NCBI GenBank assembly: GCA_047495785.1 | Contig: JBLDXI010000014.1 | Location: 310,001 to 374,000 of the forward strand | Source: Lepidodermella squamata | Lineage: Eukaryota > Gastrotricha | Direction: 5' to 3' | DNA: 64,000 bases | Notes under the pieces: generated by a model | What the model saw: the letters and a program-made list of their open reading frames with translations, nothing else | Told to the model about the DNA's origin: nothing | The model's database searches: none | Part shown: piece by piece, positions 1 through 11,668 of the stretch | How the letters are laid out: each line of letters begins with the position of its first letter | Position numbering within the stretch: position 1 is the first letter of the stretch | Program-made: the position numbers and the translations under genes

Positions 1-275
1 AGTAGAGCTACGCCGCAAACTGCACCGACCGATGCGCCGATTATTGTTGTTGTATCCGGCGATGAACTGCCGTCTGTTGATGCCGCTGTTGTTGTAGTCG
101 AGCCGGCCTGTGTTATCAATTGGTTAGTAGCGCCTGCAGTTGTGCCCGAGTTATTAGAGCTGCCTGGCGGTCCTGTACCTGAGCCTGACCCAGATGAAGT
201 TGAGGCGGTCGCCGGGTTCGTAGCGGCCTGTCGGGTCGTCGCTATAGTTGTCGTCGTAGTAGTTCGCAGCCAATA
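1..275 (-). CDS. Mucin-like type I membrane protein, partial exon cut by the window edge
   Basis: Read on the minus strand, this open stretch begins after a TTTAG acceptor (bases 276-280) and encodes a Thr/Ser/Gly/Pro-rich segment. It starts with a Thr run, continues with Gly-Ser and Pro-Gly stretches, and then enters a hydrophobic segment (IIGASVGAVCGVALL) that looks like the start of a membrane helix as the window ends. A Thr/Ser-rich stalk next to a transmembrane helix fits a mucin-like type I surface protein, probably O-glycosylated. The 3' part of the gene is outside the window. The Thr-rich exon at 1257-1541 probably belongs to the same gene, but the phases of the two exons do not join directly, so an exon is missing from the model or the link is wrong. 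No named family is recognised. Confidence 0.5.
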
Positions 276-1256
276 CTAAAGCGCATTCAGAGAAGCATGA
301 ATGATTGAACCAATTTTATTGAATATTGACAAATAGGTCAACTTTTTCTCAATATAAAGCACTTTTTATTGCTAGAGCGCAAAAATAATTTTAAATGTGC
401 TACGGCTGTGAACATTTTGGAATTTTGAATCTCATCGATTCCTAAATTGCAGAAATAAATTTATAGGTACCGAAAGTAAGAACGCAAAAAACCAATATTT
501 TCGTTAAACTTTTGATGGATTATTGCTCAATCAATTGCGGTTAAGATCTGTAATAATCCTATACTTGATACCACTCCTAAATTTCTCCGCATCTCAAGTG
601 TATCGATATAATGCTAAATAGAGCATTTAACTCGGAATCTTGTAATGCTGCGAATTTGCTGACCCACGCTAAGTCTTTACCCATATAATTTAGAACCTAA
701 TTTCCAGCCTCTTAAATCCGCACTCATATACTAGCCCGGTCAGTGTGAATATCTGACAATACCTAAGCCAAAGCTTGACCCAAAGCCGAATGCGAAGTAA
801 ATTCCGACTTTTCAGCCCCAGGGGTGTAGAATCTGTAAATCCGGCCCGCCGGGAAAATTGTGGTCAGCGGAAAATTTTTTGGGAAATTTGAAGCATTTTC
901 AGACGTTTCCGGAAAATTGGGAAAACCCGTCGGCTAAAGCTCCCTTCGCTCGCGAGGGTGGCTTATTTTTTTTAGATATCTGGTAACATTTCATGCTATT
1001 TGTATTCGCTGAATTGGACCAATTGGACGGGAATTTTCAGCTTTGCTACCGGAAGTTACGCAAATTCTACACTAATAAAGTGAACGAAAGATAGCAAGGT
1101 TTGCCCTCGAAGAAAGTTAGCAATAATTCGAGCAAAGTAAAAGTAATCATTGGAACAAAGGTCCGTGGCTTTTAAAATTCTGATTGCATAAGCCTACTCA
1201 TCTATAAATCGAAATTTTCGAGGATTTTAAGCCTTCAGACTTTGCGCAAGCTTTAC
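276..1256. other. Probable intron or intergenic DNA, no gene seen
   Basis: AT-rich sequence between two Thr-rich minus-strand exons. The only structure noticed is a short GC-rich inverted motif around 940-962 (CCCTTCGCTCGCGAGGG). No coding exon is supported. Confidence 0.4.
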
Positions 1257-1541
1257 CATGTTTAGTATTTGTAGAATTAAGGTTATAGTAACAGCAAGTT
1301 CTTACTGGAAGAGTTGTAGTTTGGGTAGTAGGAGGGACAGTATAAATCGTTGTAGGTGGACCAGGGCCTTGGGTGTAAATATAGGGTGTTGTCGTAGTAG
1401 TTCTTGTTGTAGTTGTAGTAGGAGTGGTTGTCGTTGTCCAAGTTGTTGTCCACGTTGTCGTAGTCGTTGTTTTATATGTTGTGGGCGAGTCATCTTCCCC
1501 TTCGCGGTCTTCAGGCCCTCTAGTCATTCCTTGCAGCGCTG
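1257..1541 (-). CDS. Thr-rich (mucin-like) exon
   Basis: Minus-strand open frame bounded by a plausible acceptor (an AACAG preceded by a T-rich tract, at about 1542) and a GTAAAG donor (1251-1256). It encodes an acidic start followed by long Thr runs interrupted by Trp, Pro and Arg, then a PGPPTT-type segment and a short Cys-containing end. Such Thr runs are typical of O-glycosylated stalks. The plus strand is also open here but only as the mirror of the ACN codon repeat. It is probably an upstream exon of the gene at the left edge. No domain is recognised. Confidence 0.4.
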
Positions 1542-3818
1542 TTCATGTAAAAAAAACCTTTCAAAGCATTGCTAATACCCACCAAGATTGACCAACCCCA
1601 AAGAGCAGTCGCTAAACCGAGATACAAACCACCTGTTTGATTTGGCTGTAAAGATAATTTGATATCGCTGAATAATCGAAATTAAAATTCATATTGGCTA
1701 ACTTGAAGCTTGATAATGGACGCAGCCGCAGCTTCGTTGAAGACCATAGTTTATTTTTGAGCCGCCTTTCGGTTCCAGAAAACGAACTGGTGATATTTCT
1801 GAAACCTGTTTACCGTACCGGGGTTGGTACACGGCACTTTTTTGCAATTCGGGATGCTACAACGCGTGCATCTCTATATGTCTCTAGAAAGCGAGTAACT
1901 AAACGAATGCACGAGACGCACCCTCTCAGTATTTTTTTAGAATTTTGTTCGTCTCTTTTTACGACGTCATCGCTCATTGATACTTTTTTACGATTCATGC
2001 GGCATTCATCACCCGGAACGGCGCATCCATGACGATATTTGTTTGTTGTAAACTGCACCTCAGCCCTTTCGCTCAATAGCTGATTTGAAGAAAAATGTTG
2101 TCACAGTGCCACAAGCATAGCCCTCGGTGTACCTGTTTTCAAGATAAATTAAGTTCTTTAGCAGTTATCAATGGGAAAATTCGCATTGAAAATATTGTAA
2201 ATAGCGATGTTCTGGTTCCCAGAACCCTGAATGCGTCACTTTTTACAACCAACATGGCCTGAATAAAAAATTGTGAGTCTAAAATAAAAAAACCAGGGGG
2301 TCATTTTTTGACGCCCACCGAGTAACCCCAAATGACGGTACTAGGTTAAAAAAAGATTGCACTTTTTTCATTTTTCAACACTTTTAGATCCTCTCCATTT
2401 TCTCTTCGAAACCAGTAAGAAAAGTGAAAAAGCTGGCTGATAAAATTTGTTTTGAAAAATGGAAAGGATATTAAAATTTTCTTAGCGGTTAACATTGTTT
2501 TGTGTTGCTCAGACCGGAAGGTCGCTAGATTTGTTTCAGTCTCCCCATAATTAGGTAGGGTAAAAAACAACATTCGAATGACTCATTATCGAGTGACACG
2601 AAGTTGGGTTATTGTAAATATCATTTTCTCAGGAACAACAAAGGAACAGCCTTATTTGTTGCGACATTTGTGGCTGTGCGGAACACCAGGGATCACTTTT
2701 CATAGTTGGCTGGTGAGCACGACAGGCAGTTTTTAAACACGATTTTTACGTTAGAGCGTGTGAACCGAGATTGCTGTTGTAAACAATTGAAATATTGTCG
2801 AGTGCATGAAAATAAAGTAACGCGAGCCGAGGCTTATACACACTTATAGTGGGGCCCGCGCCCCCGCGTGATCATCGCGCAACGTATGTAGTAGTAAAAA
2901 AAAACGACCGGCTCAAAAATGCAAATGTTTTAATTTTAATAATATTCGGGTACGATGTTGACACACTGATGGAATATATATTATTTTCGCATAATGTGCG
3001 ACAAACCCTCGGCGGTTGGACAACAGCAGCAGCAGCAGGTAGAGAAGGAGGTAGTTAGTCGTCGCGCGTCTTTGAGTGAAAATGCCAATAGATTTGATTG
3101 TGGATGCTTGTGTGGTATTTTTTCGGTTAATAATAATAATAATAATTTAAAAGGTAGGCTAAACAAATGGCGCCGGCGCTCATTCACACACACACGCAAC
3201 GCGGAGACGCACGTGTCCTTGCATGGTTATTGCTGCTTCGTATATTATTGTTGCCGGGGCCAGCAACAGAAGCGAAATCTTAGACCGCGCTTTCGTTGCG
3301 CGCTCGGCTGCACAAAAAAGATTTCGCTTTTTTCATGCCGCTGTTGAAATGAAATCGCAAACTGTCTGCTGCTTGTTTGTGCCCGCGAGCGCGCTCGACG
3401 GCTAAATATTGCGCCAATTCTATACTCACTTTCCCGAGTAATATTTGTGTATGTATGTATTTGGTTGTTTTCTTCGGCGAGAGAGCGCGCGCGCTGGGTC
3501 AAAGGCAGCCGGTTAGACACCTGGAATTTTTTGCACACAATGGTACACAAGTTGTTCAAATAAAAACAAAGGTTCTTTACCGAGGCAAACGGCCGTTTGA
3601 TCGCCGTCGAAGGGCCTCGTAAACGTTGCTCACTTGGCGGTTTTCGCCATTGTCCGGCTGCTTTTTTCCGTTTTCAATTACCGAAACCACTTGTTCCATT
3701 TTTTGTAATCTTAATTTTTAATCCATGCGCTAAAAGACCTTGTCTCAAAAGTCATATTCGCAATTTCCATCCACAGCATTAATTGTCTTTCAACACTCTG
3801 CTTAGGTTGCAAGGAGTT
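1542..3818. other. Intergenic region, no gene supported
   Basis: About 2.3 kb with only short open frames. It contains a CAG run (about 3021-3036), an AAT microsatellite (about 3129-3148) and CpG-richer, GCGC-containing sequence at 2850-3640 that could hold a promoter or non-coding first exon for the gene starting at 3819. No conserved protein signature is visible. Confidence 0.4.
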
Positions 3819-6318
3819 ATGGCCGTGTTACAGGTGATTTCCCATATTTACCACGTTGTGATTTGTTAAGAATCCTGGTGAACTTCATAGATAATGTTGG
3901 TTGCGTTTGTGGGCATGGCTGCGGCTTGCACAACCCGCGGCCGCAACGGTCAGCCCGCCGTGGATTCGGGATCAGTCGAAATTCCGATCCGCCTTCAGTT
4001 CCAGCAGGGTCCCATTCCGTCGGCTAGCGTTTCCGTCGGAATCGAGAGCAAGATGAACCAAAACATGGGCAACGGCCAGTACAGGCAAACACAGTTCAAC
4101 GGTAAGAAACATAATAGACTATCCTTCGGAGAATTTCTGTTTCCCGGTGCCGTCAGAGACCTGCGGCCGATTAGCCTATATAGTTTCATAGATTTTACCA
4201 TGATAGGTCAGGAGGCTAAATTCGAACCTCCTTATTTTCCATATTTCTTTGGAGATTATTATGCAAAACCATTCAAAAACGAGCTTGGGAACACACTGAA
4301 CTAAGTATATGCTGATTTATTGTCGGTTTGCGTCTGATAAGAGATGGAATCCAAGCTCAGCAGCTTCTCAGGATCTTGCAAGCTGGATTATCCACCCACA
4401 TTACAGCATTTTCAGCCCGGGACTCTTGGCTAAATCTTAAAATCCCTCTAAAATGATAGATATGAACTTATTCTGAACCATGGAAGCTTTTGAATTCCAA
4501 GGCGACTAATAGATCAATCCCGCTCATTTCTTATTAGTTTGTATTTTGTTAAATTTGTTTATCTAAGTAGGAAATGAGAAGCATTTTTAACTAAATATTT
4601 CAATTAATTGATAATCGGGTGAGAAGAAGGCCAGTTGGTTTTACTGTAACATTCTAAGCAGAAATTTTCATTCGAAGCCATTCAAATATGCTGTTAGCTT
4701 GGCAGCTTGGAATGAATCTTTCATTCCGATTTACCGCAAGCTTCGGGAATAAAATTAGGGCCGCATGCGAAATTTAGCGATTAGCGAGGGTATCATATTT
4801 TCAGGTTCCAGTTAGGAATAACCATAATGAACCTATCACATTCAAATTAGGATTCTCAAGCAATTTAGGTAATAAAACATTTTCTTTTCTGTTTTTGTCT
4901 ATTGAAACATGGCCGAAGTCGTTACTCGATTGCAACTTATTGATTAGCAGGGGAAAGTGATGTTAAAGTTGCCATAGTCCTTCTTCGTTCTAGGGTCGTG
5001 AATGGTAGAAGATAGAAGGTTCCCCCTATTCGTTTTACTGCTTATCGCGAATATTGTTCGCAGTATATTTTAGAATATAGATGAATTTAGATGAACAATT
5101 TGAATTCGAAAAATTTTAAATAATTTAATTATTTTCCAGGCGGTTTCGAGCTTCAAGGCGCCGCTGTCCCAGTTCTCGATGCTGATGCCAACATCCAAGG
5201 TGTCCGCGCCGATCTCGATACTCGCGTTTCGCACGACCAGCGCGTCGTCATGCTCAACCACGACCCAATGGTGCCAACCCAAAAACCCAACAATGGCGGC
5301 GTAAGCTGTCATTGATGATAGTGACTTTTAACCAACAGCCCTGTTTTCCCAATAGTACCCTGGCCAAGGTGCCCAGGCTGGCAACCAGCAGCAACAGGCT
5401 CAGCAGCAGCAACAGCAGCGCCAACCGGTTCAGTCCCAACCCGAAGCCTTCGTTCAAGGCCAGCGGCCGAACGCTGTGCGTACCAAGCCTCTCCGCTTGA
5501 CCGACTACGACGATCTTTCCCAGCCCAAATCGACTACGCAACAAGCGAGCAGCATTGCTGGTCTGAGTAAGTTTTTCAAGGTCACCCAATTACGGACAAT
5601 GAATTTGTCTTTTTGTAGAGCAAGAGTACTTTATTGCAATCATGTGCGTTAGCAGCGCGTGCTTCGTCGTCCTCGTCATCGTCATGATCATCGTTGCCAA
5701 GAAAAAGCAGTAAGCTAATTTGATAAGCCTTACGTTAACCTGTTATAAGGAAATGGGTGGCTAATTCACTAGAGAAGACTTTCGTTTTATCGAAAAATTT
5801 CCGCGAATTTGAACCAATCCTCTGTACGATTCGAGCAATCATAAACTGGATTTTCGCCAAAATCGGATTTTCTCACAATTTTGAATGGGATTAGGACTAC
5901 TTGTAGGGTTTCTTTGGTCTCTCTTACTCCAATCGTCTTTTCTATAACAGCTTCGACCTTTATTCTTCTTTTAAACCTTTGTTGCTCAGTTTTCCCAAGA
6001 ATTGCGCGTCTAGCTCACTCGTGAACTCCGTTTCTATTTTACAGGCAGGTTGTGGAGCAAATCAACAACTTTCACCGCCGTGTTGCCCGCCCTGCAACCA
6101 CCTACTCCGCACCGGTTTACCTCGGGCCGTCAGAACTCATCGTCGACCAGAAGCCACCATCGCAAGTTTTTCGAAATTTCCCCACCTATCGTCATTATTT
6201 ACCTCGGTATTTCTTCAATTTGTTTAGATATGATTCGGAAACCATGAAAACGATCGTTAAAGGCGGCGAATCCCGCCGAAGCAGCAGCAGCATGTCCGAC
6301 TACGAGAAGAAATATTGA
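3819..6318 (+). CDS. Single-pass membrane protein with Gln-rich ectodomain, six exons, unknown family
   Basis: Model: exons 3819-3833, 3891-4101, 5140-5300, 5356-5566, 5619-5709 and 6045-6318. All junctions are GT-AG and phases agree, giving 320 residues. The start at 3819 was chosen because exon 1 (MAVLQ) joins exon 2 in frame and makes a good signal peptide (MAVLQIMLVAFVGMAAA). A polar ectodomain with a QQQ-rich stretch (exon 4) follows, then one membrane helix in exon 5 (about residues 207-228, rich in V, I and L) ending in KKKQ. A cytoplasmic tail with SSSS and a YEKKY end completes the protein. This is a type I topology. The stop-containing donor CA|GTAAGC at the end of exon 5 would give a tail-less form if intron 5 were retained. 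The family is not recognised. An AATAAA lies about 110 nt past the stop. Confidence 0.65.
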
Positions 6319-8010
6319 GCGGCCGATATCTTGCGCACCTGTACATATTTCTCACCGAGCCCTGCTGAATTTTTTGGCTGGGAAAAAAGTTGCTTTAAAA
6401 AATCTTCATCATCTCAAATATATTTAAAGTAATAAATTGTGAACAATATTACTGGATAATACTAAGGAACAACAACGTGCACGCTAAAATAAACAACAAC
6501 AGATATTAGGAATATTCTTCTCTGAAAATAAATTGACGCTCATTTTTATCCGCGCGTCCTAATTTTTCTGACCCAAGGGACATGAAACCTACTCACAGGT
6601 GAAAATACAGATTGTTGACAATGAAATTAATAAAAATGTTGCGTGATAGACTTTGGCCTATCTGTTGTTTTTTTATTTAGTGCTAATATGCTGAGAAGTC
6701 AACACAAATGCACCTAATTACATGAGCATGATACGTACTTGGATAAGTAAAAGTATAGACTGCGATGCGCATCTGTTTGACGACTTGAGGTGATGATGCA
6801 CCAGATTGTTAAGAATTGTTGAAGTTTACCTAGCTCGCTGCGTTGAAATCCGCACGAATGCTCTCGACGTGACCTCGTTAGCGGGTGCGGGACGCACGCT
6901 GTGACGAACACACCTATGAGACAGAGCGAGCGGCCGCGGCCGGTCTCGTGTCACGATACAAACGCGCGATGAACGGCAAACAATAGGCTAGATCCCGTGT
7001 AATACCGGCAGTTACGCAGTTTTGAAATTTTGTCGTCGTCGTCGTCGTTGTTTCATCTCGAAGAACGAACAAACGACGAAGAACAAAACGTACAAACTTG
7101 TCCCTCACGGCGCTTTGTGCTGTCTTTTTACAAGCAAAGCAGTAGATACATTCGCTATTCACTGCTATGTTTCTTTACTGCTGTATAAGCCGCCGCGGCA
7201 CAGCAGTAGCCGCGCTGCAACAAAGAAAACGAGCCTTTGTTCGCTGTGTTTCTTTCGTTTCATCTCTACCATGTATTACAGCTGAGGCGCTGCGAGCAGG
7301 TTTTCTTTTCAAAATTTGCATATTATTTCTGCGTTTTCTCTCTTTGACATCATTGCTTAGAATGCCAACAAAAGTGTAAAATATAGCCGAGATGAGAAAA
7401 CACGCGCCACTCGCTAAATTTTCAAGTATTTTCAAGTCTCGGCCCATCTCTCTCTAACGCAACCTACCGAGCTAGCTAGCTATTTGTTACTATTATTTTT
7501 CTTCAGTTCGCTTACCCAATTGCACCTTCGCGTAAAAACTAAACAATTTATATATAGGCATGTGCACTCGAAAGGCAAAAGACGCCGGATGACTAATTAT
7601 AATTTTTTTTAAATCTCTATAGAAATTAAAAAAAGAACTGGCATTGGAAGAATAGATCGAGAAAGTTAATTCCTTCGAAATTATCGGGAACCGCAAACGC
7701 CGTGAAGCAGCATGCCTACTAATATTGGAGGCGTGGTTAGTTGAAATTTTATTTGAGTAATTTTTTACATCACCTCAGCTTGTAGTTTTGCATCACATTT
7801 TGCCGCTTATCATTTTTTACTATGATTCCCGCCTTAGACAGGAGCAGCTTTGGGCGCCTTCGGAGCCGCCCTTGTACTAACAAGTCGTAAGTTTCACGGC
7901 TCTTGATTGGACTCTTCAATCTTCCCTTCTGTTCTATGCACCTTTTAAGCGTCATACAACTTTTCGAATTTATTTTTCCCAAAATTTTATTGAACAATTT
8001 ATGAAATTAG
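6319..8010. other. Intergenic or 5' region, no firm gene
   Basis: Contains a GTC repeat (about 7029-7050) and moderately GC-rich stretches (6900-7300) with only short frames. One possible small exon at 7842-7886 (acceptor ACAG, donor GTAAGT) encodes an Ala/Gly/Leu-rich hydrophobic stretch. It could be the signal-peptide start of the next gene, but its phase does not join the exon at 8011. Confidence 0.35.
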
Positions 8011-9769
8011 ATTGCCGGAGTTAGCGTGTTCACCGGGCTCGCCGTCGCCCTGGGTGGTACGTTGAAGCCAGAATGTAGCCATGATGTTGCTGGAGCTAGA
8101 AAATTAACGCCTGAAAATGTAGCGCCTTAACCATTTTGCTTTAATGCCTAATAGCCATCGATACCTGGTGAAGTTTTTTAACATTGCATAATAATTTCAG
8201 CTGATTAATTAACGAGACACAACATGCTTTTTTTTTATTTTGGTGAAATAATTGCGATCGTCTAATAGAAATTCACGCTTCACTTCTTTTCCTGCTTTTT
8301 CCTTCAAATCTTCAAGGCATAAACTGGTTGATCTATGTTTTAGTGATATCCTCTACGGGCTACGCCGGAAATAATAAGGGCGGGGGAGCTGTTACCGGGG
8401 CTACTCCCGCTCCGCCGACCCTGCCAAGATCGACGGCAGCGACAACAACGCCTAGAACAACTCCATCGGCTACGACGCGACCGACAGTGGCGACGACAGC
8501 CGGAAATGCAACTGTGGCCCCCGCGATAACTTTCCCAACGCCAGCCACACCGCCACCGGGAGTGCCGGTTCAAACTTTCATGCAATATGTCACAACTCCT
8601 GCCAAAAAAGCGAACGCAAGGCCAAGTCGATACTACCCGCTCAATGACAAAGGTATGACAGGGAATAGAGTAATCGTCCGGGCAGAAGTTGGCACGGACA
8701 TTAGGAAAATATTGCGTAGTTGAGCCCTGAAAAAAAACAAGAAATTGACTCCACTTTTTTCTTCGAAATAATGTGATGAAAGAGGAGTTACAGTGATTTG
8801 AAAAGCACCCTGATCAGGGTCCTGGCGAGGCTTTGTTTTTCACCATGATTCACATATTATGGCGTTTAGGAGTTTCGGACGTTTCCAGGGACCATCGAAT
8901 GGTTGGTTCAAGTTAAATGTAAAATTATTAAGGCAGCTATATATTTTTTTATTAGCGAACAACGAAAAAATCAACTCGATTCACAATTCTCCGTACAAAC
9001 GCTAATTAAGTGTCATTTATCTTTCTATAAACGGTTGATGAGTTAAGCGCAATTAGTTTTCTTCCAACGTTCCGTTTGCTGACAGTAAGTCTCATCCGCG
9101 GAATTTACAGGGAATTTACAGGGAATTTACTGAGAATGACTTTTTCGCATTAAGTTGAAAATATAAAATTAAGGAGGATTTTTTCTTTCATTTGTTGGAA
9201 ATTTGGCATACATTTTGAGCAATTATGTTCTGAGATTTTCTAAACATTGCTCTTTCTTGTCTATTTTTTTAGATGTGTTGATTCTTCTCGCCGTAATTAT
9301 TGGAGGGCTTATTATCGCCGCTGCAATCGCGGCAATCGTCGTTTACCGAGTGCGGCAAAATCGCAGTAAGCGCAGTCGGTACGGCGTTCGAACCCCGAGC
9401 TCGGCTTCCGGTGCCGCCCTGCCGCCGGCTGTTATCGAAGAAAACGACTACTACTCAACAACGTCTTCATCCCACCCAGATTCGACCTACTTCGACGCGA
9501 TGAAACAGATCCCACTGCACCGGCCGCCCGACGCCTTCATGAGCTACTCAGATTTCGGCGACGACGACTTTGGCATGGGCTTCAACCCGCCGCCTATGTC
9601 CCACGCGATGAGTCACGCGCATCAGCCAATGTCTTACCACGCATCGACAATGGGCGCCTACCACAAACAACCGCCGCCCTTTGTCGAGTCGGCCATGTTA
9701 GAGTACCCGTCGCAGGCGCTGCCGCCCTACCAAGGTCCTTACTTCATGAACCCGCCGCCGCATTACTAG
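8011..9769 (+). CDS. Thr/Pro-rich single-pass membrane protein with PPxY tail (5' end incomplete)
   Basis: Exons 8011-8056, 8344-8652 and 9273-9769 join in phase 1 each time, giving about 283 residues. The first exon has no ATG, so the true start lies in an unfound upstream exon. The N-terminus is hydrophobic (IAGVSVFTGLAVALG, running into ISSTGYA) and resembles a signal peptide. Exon 2 is rich in Thr, Pro and Ala (mucin-like stalk). Exon 3 opens with a membrane helix (VLILLAVIIGGLIIAAAIAA) followed by a basic stop-transfer (RVRQNRSKRSRYG). The tail is rich in Pro, His, Met and Tyr and ends in PPPHY, which contains a PPxY motif of the kind bound by WW domains. No family is recognised. The short Thr-rich ectodomain and Tyr-containing tail suggest a surface adaptor or adhesion role, which is inference only. 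Confidence 0.6.
9100..9130. repeat. Short tandem repeat, 11-bp unit
   Basis: GGAATTTACAG is repeated almost three times head to tail inside the intron at 8653-9272. Probably simple slippage. Confidence 0.7.
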
Positions 9770-10397
9770 AAAAATCCTAGCTGCTGATGTGTCATTTTAT
9801 TATTGATAAACGAAGTTGCCACAACAATGAAAACGAACCACGCAATTTTTCTCGCCGCCTTTTTGTAAACTGCTGCTATGACTGACAATGAAGAAAATAA
9901 ATGAATTGCTCCGAAATAAGTCGCTATTTTGAACCCATGACAAAAATCACCCCGGGCTTGATACGCAATAACAATAATTTGATAAAACAGGCCGAAAAGG
10001 CGTCCGTAATCGAATGAGCGCAACTCGAGAGCGATGAATGGCCTTGATAATCTGTCTTGATAGTTTCATGAAGTTTTATTTACTTGTGATGTGGAAGTTC
10101 GCGCGCTTTAAAAAACACTCAAGGTGCGCATTCATTTTGATCGCATTCATATCAGGAAATCATTACGTCGAGCGATTTATTATACCCGCGCCGCCGTGAC
10201 GCAGAGGCCTCACAGGCACGGAAGTGATTTTTTATTACCTCGCGTTGGCCATAGGTAAGAAGGGAAATCGAAATCAAGGAATAGGTAAACATGCGCAGCC
10301 GGGCATAGCGATGACCAGGCGGTGCAAGTCGCGCATTTCGCTGTTTAAGGCGATGAGTAAGTATAATAAACATCGCCACCCCCGAGGCACGCAAGCC
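9770..10397. other. Intergenic region, no gene seen
   Basis: About 630 nt after the membrane-protein stop codon. An AATAAA-type signal lies near 9896. GC content rises toward the TATA box at 10398. Confidence 0.4.
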
Positions 10398-10405
10398 TAT
10401 AAAAG
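10398..10405 (+). promoter_or_regulatory. TATA box
   Basis: TATAAAAG, a strong TATA match, lies 52 nt upstream of the ATG of a small signal-peptide-like ORF. Transcription would be expected to start near 10428-10435. Confidence 0.5.
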
Positions 10406-10449
10406 CAGCAGCCTTAAAAGCGCTACCTAGTCGGCGCATTTTCTGGACG

Positions 10450-10611
10450 ATGGCTACTTATTCGGCGATGCGCGCGCTTGTTGTTATCGTTGTTATCGTC
10501 GTGTCGCGCCTGAATGTGACGCAAGTCTCGCACCTGGGCTCGGCGCGAGACCTTTGCGCGAACTTTATTGCGCATTTTCAGGCTTCTTCATCTCGCCGTT
10601 TAACACTATAA
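10450..10611 (+). CDS. Candidate 53-residue secreted micro-ORF
   Basis: This ORF is the first ATG after the TATA box. It encodes 53 residues that begin with a typical signal-peptide pattern: a short polar start with Arg, then a core of LVVIVVIVV. A short region with one Cys and an Arg-Arg pair near the end (SSSRRLTL) follows. It may be complete, or the first exon of a spliced gene. The neuropeptide gene downstream has its own start and signal peptide, so the two are probably separate. No family is recognised, and the call depends on promoter position and signal peptide alone. Confidence 0.35.
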   Translation: MATYSAMRALVVIVVIVVSRLNVTQVSHLGSARDLCANFIAHFQASSSRRLTL

Positions 10612-11172
10612 TCACGTGTTTTTTCGTCCGTGCCAAGCGATGCTACCTTAAATTTTTTGTCGTCACAACCATGATTAGCCTAATCAGGTGAGAAATTAGC
10701 CGCGCAATGTGAAATGCCCGGAATTCGAGATAGTCATTAGCGCGTGCTAATTAGGCATTGCACGGGTGATTTGATATCAATTTTTTTCCGCTCGCGGGGG
10801 TGGTGCGCGCGCACAAAAACCCGCCCTTCAATCGCTATTTCGCCTGTCTGTTCGCTTTCCTGAGAGTCACCATGGGAATTCAACCGAAGCGTCGACAAGT
10901 GCCAGGTAAAATTCGTTCCTTTATAACCATCCTAACCACAACGGCACGCCCTCATTTTTTACATTCAAGCGCTCTTTTTTTTCGATTTGGATTTCAATTT
11001 TCGCCTCTTCCCTACGCTAATCATGTGACGGTGTTCGACCATTCAGAAGAAATCGATAAAATGCGCGCGACCCGCACTCGGAATTGGAAACAAAATGGAA
11101 TTCACCTTGACCCTTTATTATTGTCCTAATAGACTGCTTAAATAATAATTTAGTTTTTATCGCCTCGATTCG
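10612..11172. other. Intergenic or 5' UTR region
   Basis: Holds a strong Kozak ATG (CACCATGG, about 10870) with a short frame ending at a possible donor (CCAG|GTAAAA, 10902/10903). It could be a non-coding first exon with an upstream ORF for the neuropeptide gene at 11173, but the frame does not join its coding sequence. Nothing else is seen. Confidence 0.3.
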
Positions 11173-11668
11173 ATGGAAAGTTTTCTATTCAAGATATTCT
11201 CATCGCTGGTTATCGCACTGGTGCTATTCAGCGCAGGTTAGTTCATTTATACCAGTTATCCGAAACCTTTGATTAACTTATTATCTAATTTCAGGCACTC
11301 TTGCTGAGGAAGAGGATGACTTGTTTGCCGCGGGTGGCGACGAGTTGGCTTTGACCGATATGATGGTTCGTCAGACTCCCGGCCGGGTGGTTGCTATCAT
11401 CGGCCAACACGGTGCCGAGGGCGAGGCGCCCAAGCCAGCCCCGAAGCGTTACGGCATCAGCAAGCACCAAGCCTTCCGATTCGGCAAGCGGCTAGACGCC
11501 AACTCTGGCATTGGAGTTGTGCTGGCAAACGATGCCGTCGAGTCGCCGTTAGAGGCGTCGGCTTCGACAACGAACGGCGCGGGCGGTGACGAGAATTTGA
11601 ACAAATACCTGTCCAAGTTTTTGGAGAAGCACAAGACGTCAGGCATCTTCCGATGGGGCCGCAAATGA
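11173..11668 (+). CDS. Neuropeptide precursor with FRFamide and FRWamide ends
   Basis: Two exons, 11173-11236 and 11295-11668, joined in phase 1, give 145 residues. Residues 1-25 form a signal peptide (MESFLFKIFSSLVIALVLFSAG...). At residues 72-87 a KR site precedes YGISKHQAFRFG and another KR follows, the classic layout for release of an 11-residue peptide with a C-terminal amide (AFRF-NH2). The protein ends in IFRWGRK, a second Gly-dibasic amidation site, so a longer FRW-amide peptide may also be made. Its N-terminal boundary is unclear because only single basic residues lie before it. Acidic and small-residue spacers separate the two, as in other prepropeptides. Processing would be by prohormone convertase and amidating enzymes in the secretory pathway. 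I cannot assign it to a named RFamide family. Confidence 0.8.

Noticed and set aside
1258-1575. Plus-strand frame rich in Cys, Arg and Ser
   Set aside because: It is the mirror of the ACN (Thr) repeat coded on the minus strand; Cys/Arg/Ser bias is what the complement of that repeat gives.
7842-7886. Possible first exon of the Thr/Pro-rich membrane protein
   Set aside because: Splice signals are fair, but no phase joins it to the exon at 8011 without a stop, so it was left out of the model.
10800-11129. 109-codon plus-strand frame upstream of the neuropeptide gene
   Set aside because: No signal peptide or domain, and a likely splice donor lies inside it; more likely a 5' UTR exon or chance.
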